Position numbers and translations under genes: made by a program. A DNA stretch of 5,060 bases from an uncultured Alphaproteobacteria bacterium. GTDB lineage: Bacteria > Pseudomonadota > Alphaproteobacteria > Micavibrionales > Micavibrionaceae. The notes beneath the pieces were generated by a model, which saw only the letters and a list, made by a program, of their open reading frames with translations, did not search any database and was not told where the DNA came from. Shown here in pieces: positions 1 through 5,060 of this stretch. The stretch lies in contig CAKZKV010000148.1 in the NCBI GenBank assembly GCA_937124505.1, positions 1 through 5,060 of the forward strand, read 5' to 3'. Position 1 is the first letter of the stretch; each line of letters opens with the position of its first letter.

Positions 1-329
1 AAGCACCGACTGTGCAGGGAGCGTTTTACAACTATCCGAATTTTGATCATTATAGAGAGGAGCTTGCCAGAATAGACGTTCTGACATCGGAAAATCTGTC
101 TTCCCATCTGTTGAACCATTATGGATTAGCGTCCTTGCCCGCGGCGGCTTTTGGCGGAGAACCGGATGATTTGAAACTGCGTTTGTCGGGCTGTGACTAT
201 AATGGCACAAAAGCCCTCGCGGCTTATCGGGAGGGGGAAGCCCTTGATGACGTGTTTATTGAAAAACACACGCCAAACATCAAAGCACAAGTGGACGTAT
301 TTAAGGAATTTATTCTCAAGATAAGTTAG
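1..329 (+). CDS. Class I/II PLP-dependent aminotransferase, C-terminal fragment (5' end outside window)
   Basis: This is the C-terminal part of a fold-type I aminotransferase, a cytosolic enzyme that moves amino groups between amino acids and 2-oxo acids using pyridoxal phosphate. The frame is open from base 3 (A-P-T-V-Q-G-A-F-Y) to a TAG stop at 327-329, so about 108 residues are visible. Seen: a GAFYNYPNF segment like the family's 'GAFY..P' block, then LLNHYGLASLPAAAFG, and LRLSGCDYNG with an arginine encoded at 180-182. In this family the Arg of the 'LR-[LF]-S' block binds the substrate carboxylate. The PLP lysine and the N-terminal half lie upstream, so substrate specificity cannot be assigned. 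The GTG at base 12 is an internal valine codon, not a start. No hairpin terminator follows the stop, and the next gene begins 66 bp downstream (120 bp with the shorter start), so some read-through into ubiT is possible. Confidence 0.85.
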   Translation, partial: APTVQGAFYNYPNFDHYREELARIDVLTSENLSSHLLNHYGLASLPAAAFGGEPDDLKLRLSGCDYNGTKALAAYREGEALDDVFIEKHTPNIKAQVDVFKEFILKIS

Positions 330-346
330 GGATGGCTTTGTCAAAC

Positions 347-360
347 TTGATTTCGGTCAA
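347..360. promoter_or_regulatory. FNR/Anr (FnrL)-type binding site upstream of ubiT
   Basis: The sequence TTGAT-TTCG-GTCAA matches the FNR/CRP-family anaerobic consensus TTGAT-N4-ATCAA at 9 of 10 defined positions. It is the only such box I noticed, and it lies in the only gap ahead of the ubiTUV genes. Its centre (353.5) would put a transcription start for a class II site (-41.5) near base 395. That start fits translation from the ATG at 450 better than from the ATG at 396. No strong -10 is obvious; the best loose match is TAACAT at 390-395, somewhat further downstream than ideal. In E. coli, FNR is reported to control the ubiUVT genes, which makes activation at low oxygen the likely role. 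The promoter call is inference; the box is directly seen. Confidence 0.75.
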
Positions 361-395
361 GGATCATGGCGTTGTCCCTGTGTCATTAGTAACAT

Positions 396-932
396 ATGAG
401 TCTCTCTATACTGAATTTTGCCGGTTCGTTTGGACATACGGAAGAACGGATGGCTTTGACGCGGCTGCTGATCGGGCCGGTTCCGTTATTTGTTTTGCAG
501 CCGGTTTTACACAGAATCATTCGCAATATCGCGCTCAGGAAACCTGAGTTGTTTAACCGCATTGGCGTTCACAGGGAAAAATCATTCCTGATTGATCCGG
601 TAAACATGCCGTTTGCGCTTGTGCTGCGGCCTGATCCGAAGTCGCCGTCATTGCGGGCGTATCGCCGCCGTCACTTACCGCCTGTTGATGCGACAATCTC
701 GGGCAGCTTTCTGACCCTGATGGAGATGGTGGACGGACGGCTGGACGGGGATGCGCTGTTTTTTAGCCGCGCCCTGAGTGTGCAGGGCGATACGGAGGCG
801 GTTGTGTGTCTGCGCAATGCTCTGGACGATATGGACGGAAGTGTTGTTGAAGATGCTGCGAATTTATTCGGCGCGCCGGGCCGAAAAATCCTGAATGGCT
901 TAAGGAGGATCAGGCAAAATGGAGAGAGATGA
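396..932 (+). CDS. ubiT: UbiT, SCP2-domain accessory factor of O2-independent ubiquinone synthesis
   Basis: UbiT (YhbT in E. coli) is a small SCP2 (sterol carrier-like) protein thought to bind isoprenoid ubiquinone intermediates and present them to the enzymes of the anaerobic pathway. Seen: a hydrophobic N-terminal stretch (LLIGPVPLFVLQPVLHRI), a MPFALVLRPD strand, DATISGSFLTLMEMVDGRLDGD, and the telling block DALFFSRALSVQGDTEAV. That block closely follows E. coli YhbT (DTLFFQRRLVIEGDTELG), and LRNALDDMD follows it. Length is 178 aa from ATG 396 or 160 aa from ATG 450. The first ATG has no ribosome binding site. The second has GGAAG five bases upstream, still keeps the whole conserved region, and fits the predicted FNR-driven transcript, so it may be the true start. 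The 3' end overlaps ubiU by 14 bp, implying translational coupling. Confidence 0.9.
   Translation: MSLSILNFAGSFGHTEERMALTRLLIGPVPLFVLQPVLHRIIRNIALRKPELFNRIGVHREKSFLIDPVNMPFALVLRPDPKSPSLRAYRRRHLPPVDATISGSFLTLMEMVDGRLDGDALFFSRALSVQGDTEAVVCLRNALDDMDGSVVEDAANLFGAPGRKILNGLRRIRQNGER
440..444 (+). promoter_or_regulatory. Possible ribosome binding site for a shorter ubiT start at 450
   Basis: GGAAG lies five bases upstream of an in-frame ATG at 450-452 (protein start MALTRLLIGP). The upstream ATG at 396 is preceded by TGTCATTAGTAAC, which contains no Shine-Dalgarno-like sequence. The match is short, so it favours the internal start without proving it. Confidence 0.4.
902..909 (+). promoter_or_regulatory. 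Strong ribosome binding site of ubiU, inside the ubiT 3' end
   Basis: AAGGAGGA is a near-complete anti-16S match placed nine bases before the ubiU ATG at 919. It sits within the last codons of ubiT. It fixes the ubiU start and suggests that UbiU is translated efficiently in its own right as well as by coupling to ubiT. Confidence 0.85.
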
Positions 933-1935
933 TACCGCTGTTGTTGGAGAACTCGTTTGTCCTGCGGGGACGCCTGCATCCTTGCGGACGGCTGTGGATG
1001 CCGGGGCGGATGCGGTCTATTGCGGGTTTCAGAATGCCACCAATGCGCGCAATTTTCCGGGGCTGAATTTTACGCCGGAAGAGATGAAAGAGGCTGTCGC
1101 GTACGCCCATGCACGAGGGGCGAAAGTCCTGCTGGCGGCGAATACGTTTCCTCCCGCCGGGCAAACCGATCTTTGGAAACGGGCCGTTGATGAAGCAACC
1201 GCGTTTGGGATTGACGCCATTATTGTCGCCGATATTGGGGTGGCGCAATATATTCATTCCCAACATCCGCAGCAGCGGATTCATTTGTCCGTACAGGCGG
1301 GCGCACCCTCGATTGAGGCGATCAAATATTACTGCGAAGAATTCGGCGTGAAGCGCGTGGTGTTGCCGCGCATTTTGACCATTCCCGAAATCTCGGATTT
1401 AAAGCGGCAGATTCCGTGCGAAATTGAATGTTTTGTCTTTGGCAATCACGGTTTGATGGCCGAAGGGCGGTGCAGTCTGACCAACTATGCGACGGGGCTG
1501 TCCACCAATATGGACGGGGTCTGTTCCCCTGCCCAGGATGTGCATTACGAGGAGGATCAGGACAAAAACCTGACAACCAAGTTAGGAATATATACCATTG
1601 ACTGTTTTTCCTGTACGCAAAGCCCCGGATATCCGACAATCTGTAAGGGGCGTTACCTGACCCCACGCAAGGAAGAGGGGTATTATGCGTTTGAAGAGCC
1701 GATCAGCCTGAATCTGGCGCGGTTGTTGCCGGAATTGATCAAGGCCGGGGTCAATGCTTTCAAGATCGAGGGACGTCAGCGATCAAAATCATATGTGCGG
1801 GACGTTGTGTCATCGTGGCGTCACGCCATTGATTCCGTCATGGCGGGGGACGAGGTTGATCTGGAAAACCTTCTGGCCCTGACGGAAGGGGGAAAACAAA
1901 CACAAGGCGCGTACGCAACCAAACGGTGGCGCTAG
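919..1935 (+). CDS. ubiU: UbiU, U32-family [4Fe-4S] protein of O2-independent ubiquinone hydroxylation
   Basis: UbiU pairs with UbiV in the cytosol to hydroxylate the ubiquinone ring without O2; prephenate has been proposed as the hydroxyl donor for this family. At 338 aa it matches E. coli UbiU (331 aa). Seen: ELVCPAG at residues 11-17, DAVYCGF..TNARNF at 31-46, HLSVQAGA at 122-129, VVLPRILTIPEI at 147-158, the U32 signature region ECFVFGNHGLMAEGRC at 170-185, GVCSPA at 200-205, GYPTICKGR at 237-245 and KIEGRQRS at 282-289. By alignment from memory with E. coli UbiU, ligands Cys176, Cys193 and Cys232 correspond to Cys185, Cys202 and Cys242. The first ligand, Cys169, falls on Gly178 (GGT at 1450-1452). 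Extra cysteines occur at 171, 229 and 232, and His177 is adjacent. The reading frame is intact. It overlaps ubiT by 14 bp and precedes ubiV by 23 bp. Confidence 0.93.
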   Translation: MERDDTAVVGELVCPAGTPASLRTAVDAGADAVYCGFQNATNARNFPGLNFTPEEMKEAVAYAHARGAKVLLAANTFPPAGQTDLWKRAVDEATAFGIDAIIVADIGVAQYIHSQHPQQRIHLSVQAGAPSIEAIKYYCEEFGVKRVVLPRILTIPEISDLKRQIPCEIECFVFGNHGLMAEGRCSLTNYATGLSTNMDGVCSPAQDVHYEEDQDKNLTTKLGIYTIDCFSCTQSPGYPTICKGRYLTPRKEEGYYAFEEPISLNLARLLPELIKAGVNAFKIEGRQRSKSYVRDVVSSWRHAIDSVMAGDEVDLENLLALTEGGKQTQGAYATKRWR

Positions 1936-1958
1936 GAATTTTTTCAAGGGAGTGACGC

Positions 1959-2864
1959 ATGCAGACACAAGTGACCATGGGGCCTTTATTATTTCACTGG
2001 CCGGCGGAAGACAAACGGGACTTTTATTTTCGGATCGCCGATGAAGCCCCGGTTGGTACGGTTTATCTGGGCGAGGTGATCTGCTCCAAGCGTGAGCCGT
2101 TTTTTAGTAAATATCACGATCAGGTTGCGGAGCGTCTGCAAAAAGCAGGGAAGACTGTTGTATTTGCCTCTTTTGCGGAGGTGATGACACCGCGCGAACG
2201 TAAACTGACGCAAGCGTTATGTGAGGATCAGGCCTATCCGGTTGAGGCCAATGACGCTTCCGCCCTTTATTTTTTGCGCGGCAAGCAACACAGGGTCGGT
2301 CAGTATTTTAATGTGTATAACGAAGAAACGCTGTCTCGTCTGGCAGGGAACGGAGCCGTGCATTTCAGCTTGTCTGCGGAATTACCTAAAGACGTCTTGT
2401 CCGTTCTCTCCGATGCGGCACGGGAGCAGGATGTCAGTCTGGAAGTGCAGGTGTTCGGGCGTATGGGGCTGGCCCTGTCCGCCCGTTGTTACCACGCCCG
2501 CGCCTGTGACCGTGTAAAAGATAATTGCCGCTATGCGTGCGAAGCCGATCCGGACGGCATGGAACTGAAAACGCTGGACGGGATGCCCTTTTTGTCGATT
2601 AACGGGATCCAGACCTTGTCCCATACAGGCGTGAATCTGGTGCAGGAAATCCCGGAGATGATGGATATGGGCATTTCTCATTTCCGCCTTTCCCCGCATA
2701 CCTGTGACATGGTGGAGGTCGCCAAAATTTTTGACGATGTGATCCATGGCAGAAAATCCCCGCAGGACGCTGTGGAGACGTTTTCTGAAAAAGACTATGG
2801 GTTTCCGTTTTCAAACGGTTTTTATCACAAAGACCGGGGCTATGAGTGGAAGCAAGTGGCGTAA
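1959..2864 (+). CDS. ubiV: UbiV, U32-family [4Fe-4S] partner of UbiU
   Basis: UbiV (YhbV) forms a heterodimer with UbiU and is required for anaerobic ring hydroxylation in ubiquinone synthesis. The protein has 301 aa, against 292 in E. coli. Seen: VYLGEVICSKR at residues 35-45 with Cys42, a VFASFAEVMTPRE stretch at 68-80, VQVFGRMGLALSARC at 163-177, and Cys177-x12-Cys190-x3-Cys194. This reproduces the E. coli ligand set Cys39, Cys180, Cys193 and Cys197 with identical spacing, so the [4Fe-4S] site looks complete. FLSINGIQTLSH at 211-222 and ISHFRLSPHT at 239-248 are typical of the C-terminal half. The start is ATG 1959, with AAGGGAG (1946-1952) six bases upstream; an ATG at codon 7 is a weaker alternative. 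It is probably the last gene of the operon, as a repeat cluster and a possible terminator follow the TAA directly. Confidence 0.94.
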   Translation: MQTQVTMGPLLFHWPAEDKRDFYFRIADEAPVGTVYLGEVICSKREPFFSKYHDQVAERLQKAGKTVVFASFAEVMTPRERKLTQALCEDQAYPVEANDASALYFLRGKQHRVGQYFNVYNEETLSRLAGNGAVHFSLSAELPKDVLSVLSDAAREQDVSLEVQVFGRMGLALSARCYHARACDRVKDNCRYACEADPDGMELKTLDGMPFLSINGIQTLSHTGVNLVQEIPEMMDMGISHFRLSPHTCDMVEVAKIFDDVIHGRKSPQDAVETFSEKDYGFPFSNGFYHKDRGYEWKQVA

Positions 2865-2872
2865 ATACTGGC

Positions 2873-2893
2873 ATGCTGAACTTGTTTCAGCAT
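2873..2893. repeat. Palindrome 1 (8-bp stem, CTTGT loop)
   Basis: ATGCTGAA (2873-2880) pairs perfectly with TTCAGCAT (2886-2893) around a five-base loop, CTTGT. No T-run follows, so it is not an intrinsic terminator by itself. It is the inverted partner of the palindrome at 3009-3029. Confidence 0.85.
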
Positions 2894-2968
2894 CCAGAAA
2901 GCCATAAGGTATTTCTTTGTCCAATGGAACAATATATATTCAAAATACTCAATTCCTGTTACTTTGTC

Positions 2969-3000
2969 ATTCCGGCGAAGGCCGGAATCTTTAACTTTTT
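2969..3000 (+). terminator. Possible rho-independent terminator formed by the middle palindrome
   Basis: ATTCCGGC (2969-2976) pairs perfectly with GCCGGAAT (2981-2988) around a GAAG loop. The stem is GC-rich in its inner part and is followed by CTTTAACTTTTT. That T-rich tract is interrupted, so termination may be only partial. The position, 105 bp after the ubiV stop, suits the end of the ubiTUV transcript. The same stem is also a member of the repeat family, so a terminator role is inferred from shape alone. Confidence 0.45.
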
Positions 3001-3008
3001 AGAAAAAG

Positions 3009-3029
3009 ATCCTGAAACAAGTTCAGGAT
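3009..3029. repeat. Palindrome 3 (8-bp stem, ACAAG loop), inverted copy of palindrome 1
   Basis: ATCCTGAA (3009-3016) pairs perfectly with TTCAGGAT (3022-3029). The ACAAG loop is the reverse complement of the loop of palindrome 1. Compared with that copy, one stem base pair is swapped on both sides (C-G for G-C), so pairing is preserved. It ends 23 bp before the start of the VOC gene. Confidence 0.85.
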
Positions 3030-3052
3030 GACGAGTATAGAAAGAAAAAGTT

Positions 3053-3481
3053 ATGCTCATCGACCACATCAATATTGTTTGCAGCGATCTGGACGCATCC
3101 ATTGCATTTTATGAAATGCTGGGGTTTGAAACCGTGCATCGGGATGTGCTGGAAGGGGCATGGATCTCCGATATTGTCGGCTTGCCGGGGGTGAAGGGAG
3201 AATATGCCAAATTATTATTCCCCGATACGGAGACAGCTCTGGAGCTGATGCAATATTATCGCCCGGCTGGCGGGAAGGACACGGATATGAGCAAGCCCAA
3301 TCAACTGGGGCTGCGCCATATGGCCTTTCGGGTTGAAGACATTGAGGTTCTTGTGGCCAAACTAAGATCAAAAGACGTGACCTTTTTTAGCGATATTCAG
3401 GAATATAAACCTACAAACAAGAAGCTTGTGTATTTTCTTGGCCCGGATGGTGAAATTCTGGAATTCGCACAATATGGATAG
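3053..3481 (+). CDS. VOC-fold (glyoxalase/dioxygenase superfamily) metalloprotein
   Basis: This is a 142-aa protein of the vicinal oxygen chelate superfamily, which includes glyoxalase I, methylmalonyl-CoA epimerase and antibiotic-resistance proteins. Two beta-alpha-beta-beta-beta modules are visible: residues 1-70 (IDHINIVCSDLDASIAFYEMLGFE ... ALELMQY) and 85-140 (LGLRHMAFRVEDIEVLVAKL ... GPDGEILEFAQ). The usual metal ligand set appears complete: His5, Glu64, His89 and Glu137. The substrate cannot be told from sequence; glyoxalase-like or CoA-thioester epimerase-like chemistry are both possible. The start ATG is the first in the frame after the repeat tract, and its upstream sequence (AAAGAAAAAG) is only a weak ribosome binding site. 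The next gene begins eight bases after the TAG, so the two are probably cotranscribed. I see no clear promoter; the AT-rich stretch at 2931-2945 is the likeliest place. Confidence 0.88.
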   Translation: MLIDHINIVCSDLDASIAFYEMLGFETVHRDVLEGAWISDIVGLPGVKGEYAKLLFPDTETALELMQYYRPAGGKDTDMSKPNQLGLRHMAFRVEDIEVLVAKLRSKDVTFFSDIQEYKPTNKKLVYFLGPDGEILEFAQYG

Positions 3482-3489
3482 TTTGTTTG

Positions 3490-5060
3490 ATGAAAAACTG
3501 GCATTCACTTTCAATAGATCAAACAGAGCAGGCGCTACAGACCTCTGCGAAAAACGGCCTGTCTGAAGAAGAAGCAGCCGTTCGGTTTCGCAAGTACGGC
3601 CCCAATAAACTCAAGGAGCAAACAGGCGCGTACTGGTATCAGATTTTGCTGGATCAGTTTGCCAGTCTGCTGATTTTAATTCTGGTGATTGCAGCGGGAA
3701 TGTCGTGGTTTCTGGGCGATGTGATTGACGCGCTGGCGATTCTGGCGATTGTGATTCTAAACGGCCTGTTGGGATTTACGCAGGAATGGAAAGCCCAGAC
3801 GGCCCTTGCCAGCCTGAAAAAGATGTTACAGCCATGCTGTACGGTGTTACGCGCCGGGGAATTAAAAGAGATCGACGCAATGATGTTAGTTCCGGGGGAC
3901 GTTGTGTTGCTTGAAAATGGGAATATTGTCCCCGCCGATCTGCGGTTAAGTTACGGGGTGAATTTGAAAACCGATGAGGCGTCCCTGACCGGGGAATCCG
4001 TGCCGGTAGAGAAGGACTTGCAGGAAATCGCAGAGGAGACGCATATTTCCGGGCGCAGTAATATGGTCTGGATGGGCACACATATTGTCAATGGGCAGGG
4101 GCAGGGGATCGTCGTCGGCACGGCGATGGAGACGGAGTTCGGACGGATCGCCGGCCTGACCGGGCAAATCAGGGAAACCGCGACGCGGCTGCAACGGCAA
4201 CTGGCTTATCTGGGCAAGCAGTTGGCCGTGCTGGCATTGCTGGTTGCGGGGGCGATGATTGTGATTGGCTGGGTCTGGGGACGGCCCTTGACGGAAATGT
4301 TTATGATGGGCGTTTCGCTTGCCGTTTCAGCCGTGCCGGAAGGCCTTCCGGCTGTCGTTACAATTACGCTGGCGCTGGGGGCCGGGATCATGGCGCGGCG
4401 CAAGGCTCTGCTGCGGCATTTACAGGCTGCGGAAACGCTGGGCGCGACATCGGTAATCTGTACGGACAAAACCGGGACGCTGACGCAAAATGAAATGACC
4501 GTGCAAAAAATCTGGCTTGGCAGTGGCGTTCTGGATGTCAGCGGCGTTGGCTATGCGCCGGAGGGACGCTTTACGAGAGGGTCTGAGGCGATTGAGCCTC
4601 TCTCCGATCCCGATCTGAGGGCGCTTCTGGAAACCGGGTATAAGTGTAATCATGCGCGGATTTCGCGGAGAGATCATCAATGGGTGGCGCTGGGATCTGC
4701 AACGGAGGCCGCCTTTATCACCCTCGCGCAAAAGGCCGGTCTGGAGGACACGCGGTGCAGGATCGTCAATGAGTTTTCTTTCAATTCGACCCGCAAGCGC
4801 ATGTCCGTGATAGAGGCGTGCGAAGGGGGCATGATGGCCCATGTCAAAGGCGCGCCGGAAGTTTTGTTATCGCGGTGCAGCCATATTCTGATTGGTGGAA
4901 ACGCCGTGTCTTTGACTGAGGACATGAGAGAAGCTGTGACGCAGGCCTATCAGTCCTTTGCCCAGGATGGTTTGCGGACGCTCGCACTGGCCCGAAGGCT
5001 TCTTCCGGCCTCTGATGATATAGATGAGGCAACAGCGGGGCGTGATCTGGCGTTTCTGGG
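3490..5060 (+). CDS. P2-type (Ca2+-ATPase-like) cation-transporting P-type ATPase, N-terminal part (3' end outside window)
   Basis: This is a membrane cation pump driven by ATP; 523 codons are visible and the frame is still open at the right edge. Seen in order: the N-terminal cation-ATPase domain with GLSEEEAAVRFRKYGPNKL at residues 23-41; TM1 and TM2 at about 56-75 and 78-97; the actuator domain with PGDVV at 135-139 and SLTGES at 165-170; TM3 and TM4 at about 244-263 and 270-293 with AVPEGLPAVVT; the phosphorylation loop CTDKTGTLTQNEMTV at 324-338, with Asp326 as the phosphorylated residue; and the nucleotide-binding domain with EFSFNSTRKRMSV (428-440) and KGAPE (453-457). The PEGLP form of TM4 points to the Ca2+/Mn2+-type (P2A, SERCA/PMR1-like) branch rather than to heavy-metal pumps, which carry CPx. 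The ion-selecting TM5 and TM6 are missing, so the cation is inferred. ATG 3490 has only a weak ribosome binding site (GGAT at 3476-3479), consistent with coupling to the VOC gene. Confidence 0.93.
   Translation, partial: MKNWHSLSIDQTEQALQTSAKNGLSEEEAAVRFRKYGPNKLKEQTGAYWYQILLDQFASLLILILVIAAGMSWFLGDVIDALAILAIVILNGLLGFTQEWKAQTALASLKKMLQPCCTVLRAGELKEIDAMMLVPGDVVLLENGNIVPADLRLSYGVNLKTDEASLTGESVPVEKDLQEIAEETHISGRSNMVWMGTHIVNGQGQGIVVGTAMETEFGRIAGLTGQIRETATRLQRQLAYLGKQLAVLALLVAGAMIVIGWVWGRPLTEMFMMGVSLAVSAVPEGLPAVVTITLALGAGIMARRKALLRHLQAAETLGATSVICTDKTGTLTQNEMTVQKIWLGSGVLDVSGVGYAPEGRFTRGSEAIEPLSDPDLRALLETGYKCNHARISRRDHQWVALGSATEAAFITLAQKAGLEDTRCRIVNEFSFNSTRKRMSVIEACEGGMMAHVKGAPEVLLSRCSHILIGGNAVSLTEDMREAVTQAYQSFAQDGLRTLALARRLLPASDDIDEATAGRDLAFL

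Larger units (their letters stand above)
2865..3038. repeat. Mosaic of three REP-like palindromes with inverted outer copies
   Basis: The whole gap after ubiV is built of three short stem-loop units that share a GTCAT(or GCAT)-stem-loop-stem-C design: 2870-2894 (+), 2966-2989 (+) and 3008-3032 (on the - strand). The first and third are inverted copies, agreeing at 19 of 21 positions over 2873-2893 and 3009-3029. The match loosely continues outward through ATACT (2865-2869) and AGTAT (3034-3038), so the tract resembles a small element with terminal inverted repeats. Units of this kind are common intergenic repeats in Alphaproteobacteria. No transposase is present. The left edge abuts the ubiV stop codon. 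Confidence 0.75.

Noticed and set aside
341..350. Small palindrome TCAAACTTGA next to the FNR-type box
   Set aside because: It shares its right arm with the FNR-type box and is too short to claim as a second operator.
332..547. A 71-codon open frame starting just after the aminotransferase stop
   Set aside because: It overlaps ubiT in another frame, resembles no family I recognise, and its start covers the FNR-type box. The ubiT frame has clear homology.
1322..1666. A 114-codon open frame on the - strand
   Set aside because: It is antisense to the conserved core of ubiU and has no family resemblance.
2917..2932. Imperfect palindrome TTGTCCAATGGAACAA
   Set aside because: Only six of eight half-site positions match, it fits no operator I recognise, and it lies in AT-rich sequence between two repeat units. 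It could be part of a VOC promoter but this cannot be supported.
2912..2940. Possible promoter TTTCTT-N17-TATATT for the VOC gene
   Set aside because: The -35 matches the consensus at only two of six positions, and a possible terminator lies between it and the gene.
2846..3031. A 61-codon open frame containing VIPAKAGI and DPETSSG
   Set aside because: It is a translation of the palindromic repeats, a well-known source of spurious small proteins, and its start lies inside ubiV.
4420..4842. A 140-codon open frame on the - strand
   Set aside because: It lies opposite the P-type ATPase, whose frame carries the DKTGT and other family motifs; the antisense frame shows no recognisable domain.

Overview
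The window looks like a piece of an alphaproteobacterial chromosome of moderate GC content. The assignment rests on the style of the UbiT, UbiU and UbiV proteins and on small palindromic repeats of the GTCAT-stem-loop type that are common in that class. Species and genus cannot be read from this sequence. All genes lie on the + strand.

Layout: (1) positions 1-329 hold the 3' end of a class I/II (PLP-dependent) aminotransferase that starts outside the window. (2) A 66-bp gap carries a near-perfect FNR/Anr-type box at 347-360 (TTGAT-N4-GTCAA). (3) Positions 396-2864 hold a compact ubiT-ubiU-ubiV operon. ubiT and ubiU overlap by 14 bp, and ubiU and ubiV are 23 bp apart. These genes encode the O2-independent ubiquinone pathway: an SCP2-domain lipid-binding accessory protein (UbiT) and two U32-family Fe-S proteins (UbiU, UbiV) that carry out ring hydroxylation without oxygen. 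(4) Positions 2865-3038 hold a mosaic of three small palindromes. The outer two are inverted copies of each other, and the middle one is followed by a T-rich tract and may end transcription of the operon. (5) Positions 3053-3481 encode a VOC-fold (glyoxalase-like) metalloprotein. Eight bases later a P-type ATPase of the P2 (Ca2+-ATPase-like) group begins and runs off the right edge.

How the parts fit: the FNR-type box lies where an anaerobic activator would be expected to switch on ubiTUV at low oxygen, when the O2-dependent hydroxylases cannot work. The system itself is known. The most unusual feature is in UbiU. The residue aligning with the first [4Fe-4S] ligand of E. coli UbiU (Cys169) is glycine here, while three extra cysteines appear nearby (Cys171, and a CxxC at 229/232 just ahead of the fourth ligand). 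UbiV keeps its complete four-cysteine pattern. I found no RNA genes, CRISPR arrays, insertion sequences or origins.
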